Assembly: GCA_024637145.1 (NCBI GenBank)
Contig: JAGXFQ010000037.1
Coordinates: 1-64,000, forward strand
DNA: 64,000 nucleotides
Source of the DNA: Desulfobulbaceae bacterium
GTDB taxonomy: Bacteria > Desulfobacterota > Desulfobulbia > Desulfobulbales > SURF-16
Reading direction: 5' to 3'
Shown here: positions 55,784-63,872 of the stretch, piece after piece
How positions within the stretch are numbered: the stretch's first letter is position 1
Layout: the number at the start of each line of letters is the position of its first letter
Notes under the pieces: model-generated
Databases searched by the model: none
Told to the model about the DNA's origin: nothing
Seen by the model: the letters and a program-made list of their open reading frames with translations, nothing else
Made by a program: the position numbers and the translations under genes

Positions 55784-56179
55784 ATGACAGAGCCGGCCCC
55801 CCTAAAGCGTATCCTGATTATGGATGATGAGGCAACTATTCGCACTCTTCTGGAGCAATCGCTGCATTTAATGGGCTTTGAGGTCTTTTCTGTGGCCTGC
55901 GGGGAAGAGGCGGTTGCCGCCTATGGGCAGGCGGCTCAGGAAAATGCCCCCTTTGATGCCGTTATTATGGACCTGACGGTCCAGGGTGGTATGGGGGGGG
56001 AGGAGGCGGCCGCCCTCATCGGCAAAGCGTATCCCGGGGCGGTTATTATCGTTACCAGTGGCGATGCCAGTGCCCCTGCCATGGAATATTGTGAAGATTT
56101 CGGTTTCAAAGGCCATATCTGCAAACCTTTTAATCTTCAGGAACTCGCTTCCTATATTCATTCTCTTCTGGGCGCCTGA
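55784..56179 (+). CDS. stand-alone response regulator receiver
   Basis: A 131-residue single CheY-like receiver with no output domain. ILIMDDEATIRTLLEQSL carries the acidic pair (Asp-Asp ~14-15), VIMDLTVQGGMGG the phospho-acceptor Asp (~61), VTSG the Thr/Ser switch and ICKPFNLQEL the conserved Lys. ATG at 55784 follows AGGAGG; a TTG at 55775 is the other possible start. It is divergent from htpG and lacks an adjacent kinase, so its partner is unknown. The region 56180-56372 after it holds no gene and no TPP riboswitch. Confidence 0.87.
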   Translation: MTEPAPLKRILIMDDEATIRTLLEQSLHLMGFEVFSVACGEEAVAAYGQAAQENAPFDAVIMDLTVQGGMGGEEAAALIGKAYPGAVIIVTSGDASAPAMEYCEDFGFKGHICKPFNLQELASYIHSLLGA

Positions 56180-56372
56180 CTCTTTGGCGCGCATTCTTTC
56201 TCGCCTGCTTGCCGGGCTTTTGCATTGACATGTGGATATAACCACTGGTATGTTTTCTCCTTTTTTGTTTGGTGAATTGAGAGCATCTCTGATGGCCGGT
56301 TGAGCCGCTTCTGGCGCCCTTCTTGCCTTGTCAGGGTTATATTTTTTGTACCTGTCCCTATGGAGAATTTTG

Positions 56373-57680
56373 ATGAGTATTCGTGAAGATGCGCTGCGCG
56401 GCACCGTGACCCCACTTTTTGAGACCTGTGCCCGGCACGAAGGGGTTGCCCTTGAGGTGCTCATGGCCGGTGTTGCCGCAGGTACCATTGCCATTCCCAA
56501 GAATATCAACCATGATTTTGCCAAAATCATGGCAGTGGGTAAGGGCCTTTCCACCAAGGTCAATGCCAATATCGGTGCCTCCCGTGATATGCCTGAGGCC
56601 AAACAGGAACTGGAAAAACTGTGCGTCTGCCTGCGGGCCGGGGCAGACACGGTGATGGACCTCAGTATGGGGGAAAATATCAATGCGGTGCGCCGCGGCA
56701 TCCTCAAGGAATGCCCCATTCCCCTGGGCACGGTGCCGGTCTACCAAACGGTGGCCGATGTGGTGGAAAAGAAGAAAAAGGCCATTGGTGAGGTGACCGT
56801 GGCGGAGATGCTGGCCACCATTGAGGAGCAGGCGCGGGATGGCGTTGATTTCATGACCATCCATTGCGGTCTGACCCGTGATGCCCTGGCCAAGGTTAAG
56901 GGCCATGAGCGTCTGATGGGGGTGGTCAGTCGCGGTGGTTCCTTTACCATTGAGTGGATGAGCCATAACCGGAAGGAAAATCCCTTTTATGAGCATTACG
57001 ACGAAATCCTGGCCATCTTGAAAGAATATGAGGTGACCATGAGCCTGGGTGACGGTCTGCGTCCCGGCTGTCTGGTGGATGCCACGGATCGGGGCCAGGT
57101 CCAGGAACTGATCCATCTTGGCGAACTCACCCAGCGGGCCTGGGAGGCCGGTGTCCAGGTCATTGTTGAGGGCCCGGGTCATATGCCCCTGGATCAGATC
57201 ACCGCCAATGTGCTTCTGCAGAAACGTCTTTGCCATGGCGCCCCCTTTTATGTCCTGGGACCCTTGGTGACCGATATCGCCCCTGGTTATGATCATATCA
57301 CCGGTGCCATCGGCGGCGCTTTGGCTGCCTCGGCCGGTGCTGACTTCCTCTGCTATGTCACTCCGGCTGAACACCTGAAGCTGCCCAGTGCCGAGGACGT
57401 GCGGGAGGGTGTTATGGCCTCGCGGATTGCCGCCCATGCCGCCGATATCGTCAAGGGTGTGCCTGGGGCCATTGACAAGGATATCGCCATGGCTAAATGC
57501 CGTAACAATCTGGACTGGAAGGGGCAGATCGAGCTTTCTGTCGACCCGGAGAAGGCTAGGAGCTACCGGGAAATGGGCAACTCCTATAGGGGTGATGCCT
57601 GTGCCATGTGTGGCGATTATTGTGCCATCAAGGTCTATAAAAAGGCAACCAAGCCTGGCCGCTGCCCCACGGAAAAATAG
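56373..57680 (+). CDS. thiC: ThiC-family radical SAM enzyme (HMP-P synthase or BzaF-type)
   Basis: A 435-residue ThiC-family enzyme, which rearranges aminoimidazole ribotide to the thiamine precursor HMP-P. The C-terminal radical SAM cluster motif CAMCGDYC (CxxCxxxxC with the next Cys) is visible (~413-420), with TKVNANIGASRD (~46-57), ADTVMDLSMGENINAVRR and EGPGHMPLDQI (~265-275). The related BzaF makes 5-hydroxybenzimidazole for cobamides in anaerobes; the two are close. No TPP riboswitch precedes the gene and no thi gene is adjacent, so BzaF is a real alternative. ATG 56373 follows ATGGAGAAT. Confidence 0.75.
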   Translation: MSIREDALRGTVTPLFETCARHEGVALEVLMAGVAAGTIAIPKNINHDFAKIMAVGKGLSTKVNANIGASRDMPEAKQELEKLCVCLRAGADTVMDLSMGENINAVRRGILKECPIPLGTVPVYQTVADVVEKKKKAIGEVTVAEMLATIEEQARDGVDFMTIHCGLTRDALAKVKGHERLMGVVSRGGSFTIEWMSHNRKENPFYEHYDEILAILKEYEVTMSLGDGLRPGCLVDATDRGQVQELIHLGELTQRAWEAGVQVIVEGPGHMPLDQITANVLLQKRLCHGAPFYVLGPLVTDIAPGYDHITGAIGGALAASAGADFLCYVTPAEHLKLPSAEDVREGVMASRIAAHAADIVKGVPGAIDKDIAMAKCRNNLDWKGQIELSVDPEKARSYREMGNSYRGDACAMCGDYCAIKVYKKATKPGRCPTEK

Positions 57681-57721
57681 AGGGAGATCTCCTTCCCATG
57701 GGTTTTCCTTAAGGAGTTTAG

Positions 57722-58054
57722 ATGGATAATATCCTTGCCGCGCTTTCTGAGTTTTGGGTGAACACCAATATCCCGGAGCAATTGAAGAATGTCGATGTCC
57801 GGGGTGCCTTCACCAACCCCTGGGTGCTGGTTCCCCTCATTGCCCAGGTGAGCTGGTGGTTCTATAAACAAAATATCAACGCCATTATTTTTCTCGCCCT
57901 GGGTATCGGGGTCTGGATCTTTACCGGCAGCCCCTATGCCCATGGGCTGGTGGTTAACGGTGAACTTCAGTTGGGCAAGGTGCTGCCGGTGGCCGGCGTT
58001 GGCCTGGGGGTCATCATGGTGGTTATTTACCTGCTCTTTATGCGTGGTGATTAA
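57722..58054 (+). CDS. small membrane protein
   Basis: A 110-residue protein with two predicted membrane spans (~34-55 and ~88-107) and a moderately hydrophobic stretch between them (INAIIFLALGIGVWIF), possibly a third. The N-terminus NILAALSEFWVNTNIPEQLK is amphipathic. Family not recognised. It begins 42 bp after the thiC-like gene and its stop overlaps the start of the downstream glycosylase (TAATG), so all three are likely one transcript. No function is proposed. Confidence 0.75.
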   Translation: MDNILAALSEFWVNTNIPEQLKNVDVRGAFTNPWVLVPLIAQVSWWFYKQNINAIIFLALGIGVWIFTGSPYAHGLVVNGELQLGKVLPVAGVGLGVIMVVIYLLFMRGD

Positions 58055-58713
58055 TGGCCGGCTCCCGCCTCCAGGATCTCTACCAGACGCTCTCTGATCA
58101 TTTCGGGCCCCAGCGCTGGTGGCCCGGTGACACCACCCTGGAGATCCTGGTGGGCGCGGTGTTGACCCAGAATACCAACTGGCGCAATGTCAGCCTGGCC
58201 CTTGCTCATCTCAAGCAGGAGCAGCCCCTTTCCCTGGACGGCCTCCTGGCCTTGCCTGTGGCGCAGCTGGCGGCCCTGATCCGGCCGGCCGGCTATTATA
58301 ATATCAAGGCCCAGCGCCTTAAAAATCTTCTCACCCTGCTGGCCGAGGAGATTGCCGTCAGCGGCAGCCTGGAGGAATTCTTCAGCCAGGATATCTTTTT
58401 CTTGCGGTCCAAATTACTCTCCGTCAAGGGCATCGGTCCGGAAACGGCCGATTCCATCCTCCTCTATGCCGCCCGCAAGCCCATCTTTGTGGTGGACGCC
58501 TATACCTATCGTTTCCTGAGCAGACACGGCCTGGTGGCCGAGGAAAGCAGTTATGAGGAGATGCAGGAGCTGTTCATGAGTGTTCTGCCCCCAGAGGCGG
58601 ATCTCTATAACGAGTATCATGCCCTGCTGGTCTGTCTGGGCAAGGAGTTTTGCAAGAAGAACAACCCCCGCTGTCAGGAGTGCCCCCTGCAGGGCGATCT
58701 GCCCGGAGCCTAG
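58054..58713 (+). CDS. endonuclease III-like DNA glycosylase (MagIII-type)
   Basis: A 219-residue HhH-GPD DNA glycosylase. The helix-hairpin-helix is LLSVKGIGPETADSILLYA (~116-134) and the catalytic Asp is in VVDAYTYR (~143). The Lys of bifunctional Nth (GRKTA) is replaced by Glu (GPETA), so lyase activity is unlikely; this matches the MagIII (3-methyladenine glycosylase) type. The Fe-S region reads FCKKNNPRCQECPLQG with three Cys in the usual spacing, while a fourth in the standard position is absent. Its TAG stop is formed by the first bases of a MITE-like element. Start overlaps the upstream stop by one base. Confidence 0.83.
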   Translation: MAGSRLQDLYQTLSDHFGPQRWWPGDTTLEILVGAVLTQNTNWRNVSLALAHLKQEQPLSLDGLLALPVAQLAALIRPAGYYNIKAQRLKNLLTLLAEEIAVSGSLEEFFSQDIFFLRSKLLSVKGIGPETADSILLYAARKPIFVVDAYTYRFLSRHGLVAEESSYEEMQELFMSVLPPEADLYNEYHALLVCLGKEFCKKNNPRCQECPLQGDLPGA

Positions 58714-58876
58714 GAGGCTGTCGGGCTTGACCGATCGTAGCGAGGGAAAGCCGGTTTGAGTCAGATTTTTCGATCTTTCGCGGAGAATAGTGGATCTATT
58801 TAACGAGAAAGAGCGGGGAATATGGCCAAATCCAGTTTTTTCGCAGTAGATCAGCGTTAAGTCCGACAGGCTCCTA
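58711..58876. mobile_element. MITE-like element with inverted ends
   Basis: The left end TAGGAGGCTGTCGGGCTT and the reverse complement of the right end, TAGGAGCCTGTCGGACTT, match at 16 of 18 positions; similarity continues for several more bases (GACCGATC / AACGCTGATC). Total about 166 bp, no coding sequence. If the target is TA, the TA at each end is the duplication. The TAG at each end is the stop codon of both convergent flanking genes. Confidence 0.75.
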
Positions 58877-59971
58877 AATGTCCAGAAAGGTGGTGTCCTT
58901 ATTTAAGAGACGGCAGCCCCCTTCTTCCACCACCACCATATTCTCCAGTCGCACACCCCCCCAGCCCTCTATATAGATGCCGGGCTCCACGGTGACCACC
59001 ATGCCGGCCTGCAGCTTCTTGGTGGCGCGTGGGCTGAGACCCGGGGCCTCATGCACGGCCAGACCCACGCCGTGGCCCAGGCCGTGGCCGAATTTGTCGC
59101 CATATCCTCCCTCTCTGATTACCTCCCGTGCCGCCCTGTCCACCTGCCTGCCGGTAACCCCGGCCTGGAGTGCTGCCATGCCGGCCAGTTGGGCCCGACG
59201 CACCAGGCGGATGATCTCCTTGGTCTGGTGATCAGGGCTACCCAGCACCACGGTGCGGGTCATGTCAGAGCAATAGCCATCCAGGATAAGGCCCATATCA
59301 ATAACCACGGGTTCCCCTTCTTTAAGGGGCCGGGAGGTGGGCACCGCATGGGGCCGGGCCCCGTTGGGGCCGGCCGCCACAATGGTCTCAAAGCTGGGGC
59401 GGTCCGCTCCCTGGCGGCGCATGCGGTTTTCAATCTGCAGGGCCACTTCGATTTCGGTCATGCCCGGTCGCAGCTGGCGGTAGGTTTCTTGAAAGATCTC
59501 TTCGTTTAAGAGCACGGCCTGGGCGATCTTCTCCAGTTCTGCCCTGCTCTTGCAGAGGCGCATCTTTTCCACCAGGTCCGTTACCGGGACAAGGGTGACG
59601 CCTTGGGCCCGTGCCATCTCCTGCAGCTTTGCCGCAGTGGCGTGCAGGGTGTAATGGCTCTCAAAGGCGCACCTTTTTATCTGGAGGCGGTTAAAGAGTT
59701 TCTTGAGAAGGTCCACCACGCCGTGGCGGTGGACCATGATTTCGAAATCAGGGGCATCCTGGCCAGCTACAAGTTCAAAGCGGGAATCGGTGAGCAGCAG
59801 GGGTTGGCCCTTCCTGGGGATGAGAAGCAGTCCGGCCGACTCTTCAATGCCGTGATCCAAGGGGGTGAAACCGCTTAAAAATCGGCGGTTATGGGGCTGG
59901 CTGATCAAGATGGCGTCAAGAAGCCGGCGGCGCAGCTTTGATTTGAGCTGGGCCAGAAGAGAAGGGGTCAT
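58874..59971 (-). CDS. M24-family aminopeptidase (Xaa-Pro type)
   Basis: A 365-residue metallopeptidase of family M24 that removes an N-terminal residue before Pro. After an N-terminal creatinase-like domain, the catalytic pita-bread domain carries the five metal ligands: Asp in VVIDMGLILDGY and CSDMTRTVV, His in GHGLGHGVGLAVHEAPG, and Glu in VVTVEPGIYI and VRLENMVVV. ATG at 59971 overlaps the stop of the small gene upstream by 4 bp. Its TAG stop lies inside the right end of the MITE-like element, so its original terminus may have been altered. Confidence 0.9.
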   Translation of the reverse strand: MTPSLLAQLKSKLRRRLLDAILISQPHNRRFLSGFTPLDHGIEESAGLLLIPRKGQPLLLTDSRFELVAGQDAPDFEIMVHRHGVVDLLKKLFNRLQIKRCAFESHYTLHATAAKLQEMARAQGVTLVPVTDLVEKMRLCKSRAELEKIAQAVLLNEEIFQETYRQLRPGMTEIEVALQIENRMRRQGADRPSFETIVAAGPNGARPHAVPTSRPLKEGEPVVIDMGLILDGYCSDMTRTVVLGSPDHQTKEIIRLVRRAQLAGMAALQAGVTGRQVDRAAREVIREGGYGDKFGHGLGHGVGLAVHEAPGLSPRATKKLQAGMVVTVEPGIYIEGWGGVRLENMVVVEEGGCRLLNKDTTFLDI

Positions 59972-60195
59972 GATTTCAGGTCAAGGAAGAAGTGGACCTC
60001 CTGGTCGGCCAGGAGGGTCTGCAGTTCCATGAGGATGGTTAGGGGCTGGCCCTGAGAGGCCAGATCGCCTTGATAGGTCCGGCTCTCGGCGCTCTGCTCC
60101 ACCAGGGTCAGTTCCGCACCCCAACGGGCCAGCTTCTCTTCCAGGTCCGGCCAGGAAGAGGCGGCAGCTTCTCGTTGCAGGGTCAACAGGGCCAT
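59968..60195 (-). CDS. small hypothetical protein in the M24 operon
   Basis: A 75-residue unrecognised soluble protein: MALLTLQREAAASSWPDLEE then KLARWGAELTLVEQSAESRT and a C-terminal HFFLDLKS. No signal or membrane segment. Its start shares one base with the stop of the upstream gene (TGATG) and its stop overlaps the M24 gene start by 4 bp, so it is embedded between two coupled genes. This tight coupling argues that it is real. Confidence 0.65.
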   Translation of the reverse strand: MALLTLQREAAASSWPDLEEKLARWGAELTLVEQSAESRTYQGDLASQGQPLTILMELQTLLADQEVHFFLDLKS

Positions 60196-60785
60196 CAGCT
60201 GGTGAGGAGTTCCTGAATATAGCTCTTTTGCTGATCCAGGGCGTTGCCGTACTGTTCGTTAAGTTGCACCATAATCTTCTGCCATTCCTCGGCAAATTTG
60301 GGATGCTGGGAAGGTTCCAGCTTGACCTGGCCGCCGGTTTTTTGAGCCATGGATTGCTCAAGCATCTCTATCTGCTGGGCGAATTGCTTTTCCAGCTGGC
60401 CGCGGAGATCTGTTTTATGCTGGAGATAATGATCCAGGAGCTTTTTCATTTCCACCAGAACGGCCTGCATTTGCGGATCCTGGCCCAGTTGCAGCATGCC
60501 CTGCATGGCCTTGTCGGCCCCGGCCCGGTCCTCCTCTTCCCTGGGGAGGGTGATATTGCGCAGCAGAGCGGTGAGAGCACCCTGCACCAGCAGGGCCTTC
60601 TCCGCCGGCGGTTTGGTGAGTAAGGCCGCCAGATCCACTTCTTCGCCCCGTAAATATTGAGCAGCAAGGCGCATGCCCTCCCGACTCTTTTCTTCTTTGC
60701 TCAGGCTCTCTGTGCCCTCGGTCTCCGCCTCAAGGCGGGCGGCCCGTTCAAGAACCATTTCCATTGTGGATCGTATCTGTGCCAT
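60195..60785 (-). CDS. hypothetical helical protein (DUF6657-like)
   Basis: A 196-residue protein, predicted to be almost all alpha-helical and rich in Glu, Gln and Leu (MAQIRSTMEMVLERAARLEA; later MKKLLDHYLQHKTDLRGQLE). I tentatively place it with the DUF6657 family, function unknown. Cytoplasmic, no metal motif. It is first of the three-gene coupled set 60195-58874 and begins 6 bp after the stop of the aldolase/dehydrogenase gene on the same strand, so all four may be one transcript. Confidence 0.7.
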   Translation of the reverse strand: MAQIRSTMEMVLERAARLEAETEGTESLSKEEKSREGMRLAAQYLRGEEVDLAALLTKPPAEKALLVQGALTALLRNITLPREEEDRAGADKAMQGMLQLGQDPQMQAVLVEMKKLLDHYLQHKTDLRGQLEKQFAQQIEMLEQSMAQKTGGQVKLEPSQHPKFAEEWQKIMVQLNEQYGNALDQQKSYIQELLTS

Positions 60786-60791
60786 GTTCTT

Positions 60792-62882
60792 TTACCTGGG
60801 AAAGGCAGCCATGATGCCGCCGTCAATGGGGAGGGTGGCGCCGGTGGTGGGGGTTTGGTTGCTGGCAAAAAAGACCACGCCATTACCCACATGATCGGCC
60901 AAGACCTCGGTTTTTAATAAGTTGCGCTGCCGATAATACTCTTTCAGCCCCTGGGGATCAAGGTTTCGTGACTTCATGCGCTCCGGTCCCACCACATCCC
61001 AGAGTCCTGAGGAGACCGGGCCGTCATCAAAGATGGCATCGGCATTGATCATGTTGACTCGCACTCCCAGCTCCGCCAGTTCCAGGGCGGCTATCTTGCC
61101 GATCTGGTGGGCCCCGGCCTTGGAGGCGGAATAGGCCCCGAAGGAGGCCCCGGGCGCAAAGACGTTTTTTGAACTGTTGATAATAACATTGCCGCCCGTG
61201 TCTTGTCGCCGAAAAAGAGGGATGGCCGCCTTGATCACCTCAAAGACACCGCAGAGGTTGACGTCAAGGACCTTGTGAAAGGTTGCCGAATCAAGATTTT
61301 CCAGAGCGGCCACATGGGCAATACCGGCATTGGGGACCAGGATATCCAGGCCGCCGGCCTCAAGCAGAAGGGTGCTGTAGCCCCGGCGCACGGAGTCGGG
61401 ATCCGCGACATCCATAATAAGGGGGCGGACCATGGTGCCATACCGGCTGGCCAGGGTAGTATGGACGATCTGCAGTCGCTTCTCATCAATATCAGAGAGA
61501 AAGACCCGGGCCCCGGCCTCAAGAAGTTTGCGGCTGATGCCCAGGGCAATGGCGCCGCCGCCGCCGGTGACCAGGGCAATTTTTCCTTCCAGGGCCAAGG
61601 GGTTCTTCCGGCCCAGCTTGCTCTGCTCCAGAGCCCAATATTCCATGGCAAAAACTGCGGCCGGCTCAAGCTCTTGAAAGCGGCCCAGGCTGGCGCCGGC
61701 CATTTTCGCCTTCAGGGTGTGTTCGCTGATATCCGCACAGATCCCGGCCTCTTTGGGGGTCTTGCCCGCAGTGATCAGCCCCAGCCCCTGCACCACCATG
61801 ACCCGGGGCAGGGGATCGAGCTGGATCCGCGCTTCCCCCAGGGCGGCAACGTGTTTGCTGAAATAGGCCTCGTAGGCGGCAACATAGGCGGCGATCTCTG
61901 CCGTGATGTGGGCGGCCATCTCTGCCGCTCCCTGGCAATTGCTGAAATCAAGGAAAAGGGGATAGTTCTTGGTGCGGATTACATGGTCAGGGGTAAGGAC
62001 GCCTCCCCCGTAAAGTTGGTGGCAATCAGGCCTGTTGATGGCGCTGAGGATCTCTTTGCTGCTGCGGAGATGGAGGTGGAAGCAGCGCTGAAAGCCGCTG
62101 GTCTCCGTGAAGCTGAGGGCTCCCCGCAGAAGAGGCAGGATGGTGTCGGTGTCCGGCCGTTGCACCTCTATGGCCGGCGGCAGAGGCTTCTCCTTGATTT
62201 TGGCGGCAATGAAATTCTCCGCCCGGCTCACATAGTGGATCATGCGTTCGTAAGCGGTGCGGGCATCGTCGGCAAAGGTGAAGATGCCGTGGTGGCGCAG
62301 GATAAGGCATTCCATCTCTGGTTGCGACTCATAGAGAGCAATCACCGCCTTGGCCAGGGGAAAGCCGGGCATGATAAAGGGCAGGATGCCCACCTTGTCA
62401 CCCAGGGCGGCCTGCAGCAGTTCTTCGGCATGGGGCTGGTTGGTGAGGGTGACGATGGCATCGGCATGGGTGTGGTCGATAAAGGTGTGGGGCAGAAAGG
62501 CGTGGACCAGGGTTTCGATGGAGGGATTGGGGGCGGTGGCATCCACCAGGTTGGTGCGGAACTGATTGACCATCTCCTCATCGCTCAGGGCGGCCAAGGC
62601 CCTGAGCCTGCAGAGGGGCGCCAGTCGCAGGCCCGGCAGGCCGGCTGGTTCCATGTCGCCCAAGTCCCAGCCGCTGCCCTTGACAAAGATAAGCCGCTCT
62701 TCTTCGCCGAAGATATTGGTCATTATGGCCTTGGCCGAAGTGTTGCCGCCGCCGTGGAGAACCAGGTCTTCCTCCTGGCCCAAGAGTCGGGAGGTGTAGA
62801 CCCGCAGCCCCATTTCAGGAGGAAATTGGGGATAGCGTTCAATATATTCCAGGGCCTCTTGGCTATTATAGCTGTTTTTCAT
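60792..62882 (-). CDS. bifunctional class II aldolase / short-chain dehydrogenase
   Basis: A 696-residue fusion like the rhamnulose-1-phosphate aldolase/alcohol dehydrogenase type. The N-terminal class II aldolase domain (~30-330) has GGGNTSAKAIM, the zinc His pair region HTFIDHTHADAIVTLTN and LILRHHGIFTFADDARTAYERM. The SDR domain (~440-696) has the cofactor motif KIALVTGGGGAIALGISRKLLEAGARVFLSD, then NAGIAH and the catalytic AYSASKAGAHQIGK (YxxxK). It would cleave a sugar phosphate and reduce the aldehyde product. Which sugar is not fixed by sequence; no rhamnose genes are near. ATG at 62882. Confidence 0.9.
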   Translation of the reverse strand: MKNSYNSQEALEYIERYPQFPPEMGLRVYTSRLLGQEEDLVLHGGGNTSAKAIMTNIFGEEERLIFVKGSGWDLGDMEPAGLPGLRLAPLCRLRALAALSDEEMVNQFRTNLVDATAPNPSIETLVHAFLPHTFIDHTHADAIVTLTNQPHAEELLQAALGDKVGILPFIMPGFPLAKAVIALYESQPEMECLILRHHGIFTFADDARTAYERMIHYVSRAENFIAAKIKEKPLPPAIEVQRPDTDTILPLLRGALSFTETSGFQRCFHLHLRSSKEILSAINRPDCHQLYGGGVLTPDHVIRTKNYPLFLDFSNCQGAAEMAAHITAEIAAYVAAYEAYFSKHVAALGEARIQLDPLPRVMVVQGLGLITAGKTPKEAGICADISEHTLKAKMAGASLGRFQELEPAAVFAMEYWALEQSKLGRKNPLALEGKIALVTGGGGAIALGISRKLLEAGARVFLSDIDEKRLQIVHTTLASRYGTMVRPLIMDVADPDSVRRGYSTLLLEAGGLDILVPNAGIAHVAALENLDSATFHKVLDVNLCGVFEVIKAAIPLFRRQDTGGNVIINSSKNVFAPGASFGAYSASKAGAHQIGKIAALELAELGVRVNMINADAIFDDGPVSSGLWDVVGPERMKSRNLDPQGLKEYYRQRNLLKTEVLADHVGNGVVFFASNQTPTTGATLPIDGGIMAAFPR

Positions 62883-62915
62883 GTTGGGGGGCCGAACTCG
62901 GCGGAGGGGAAAGGG

Positions 62916-63854
62916 TTAAATAAGGCTATACATATAGATACCATAGGCCGCCAGCAGAAAAAAGCCGGCAAGCCGGGAGACCTGGTGTTTGGTGATGATG
63001 GAAATCAGCAATATCAATGAAAAACCAATCATCACAGGGAGATCTCTCTTAAGGAGGTCCGCCGGGATGGCAAAGGGATAGATAAGGGCTGTGCCGCCTA
63101 GAACCATGAGCAGGTTGAAGAGGTTGGAGCCGATGATGTTGCCCACCAGGAGGTCGGTATGGTGGCGGCGGATGGCTGAAATGCAGGAGGCAAGCTCAGG
63201 CAGAGAGGTGCCCACGGCGGCCATGGTCAGGCCGATGATGAGGTCGGAAATACCGAAATAAAGGGCCACATCCACGGCGCCGCGGATGAAGAGATCAGAA
63301 CCCAGGGCCAGGGTGACAAGGCCCAGGCTGCACAGCAGGATAATTAAAAAATAGGAGGCCTTTTCCTCCGCCAGGGGTTCTGCCTTGCTGGCCGGATGGC
63401 GATAGACAAAGCAGGTGTACCAGATGAGGAGCGCGATAAAGAGAAGGCCGGTTATGCGATTGAACGAGCCGAACCAGGCGATGGCGGCAAAGAGGCAGCT
63501 GGCCCCCAGCATGGCCCATAACTCCAGGCGCAGCCGGGTATAATGAACGAAAAGAGGGCGGAGCAGGGCCGAGAGAGCCAGAATGAGGCCGATATTGGCA
63601 ATATTTGAGCCCACGACATTGCCCAGCATGATATCGGGATGGCCCTTGCTGTTAGCCGTCAGGCTGACAAAGAATTCCGGCATGGAGGTGCCAAAGGCCA
63701 CCACGGTGAGGCCGATGAGCAGCGGCTTCATGTCCATCCTGGCCGCCAGTCTGATGGCACCCGAGACCAGCATCTCGCCGCCGGCAATGAGCAGCCCCAG
63801 GCCACCGGCCAGGGCGATAAGGGAAAGGGTGAGGGTGGTGTAGGTTGTTGCCAT
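62916..63854 (-). CDS. calcium/sodium antiporter (CaCA family, YrbG-like)
   Basis: A 312-residue inner-membrane cation exchanger with ten hydrophobic segments and the two CaCA alpha-repeats: GTSMPEFFVSLTANSKG (~54-70) and GTSLPELASCISAIRR (~210-225), each with the acidic transport residue in PE. A cytoplasmic loop KAEPLAEEKAS (~155-165) separates the halves. It exports Ca2+ or exchanges Na+. ATG at 63854. The upstream gene ends 18 bp earlier, so the two are probably co-transcribed. Confidence 0.92.
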   Translation of the reverse strand: MATTYTTLTLSLIALAGGLGLLIAGGEMLVSGAIRLAARMDMKPLLIGLTVVAFGTSMPEFFVSLTANSKGHPDIMLGNVVGSNIANIGLILALSALLRPLFVHYTRLRLELWAMLGASCLFAAIAWFGSFNRITGLLFIALLIWYTCFVYRHPASKAEPLAEEKASYFLIILLCSLGLVTLALGSDLFIRGAVDVALYFGISDLIIGLTMAAVGTSLPELASCISAIRRHHTDLLVGNIIGSNLFNLLMVLGGTALIYPFAIPADLLKRDLPVMIGFSLILLISIITKHQVSRLAGFFLLAAYGIYMYSLI

Positions 63855-63872
63855 GGGTCTGCTGCTACTCCC

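Noticed and set aside
56180..56372. TPP riboswitch before the ThiC-like gene
   Set aside because: No CTGAGA or ACCTGATCTGG-type conserved elements are present.
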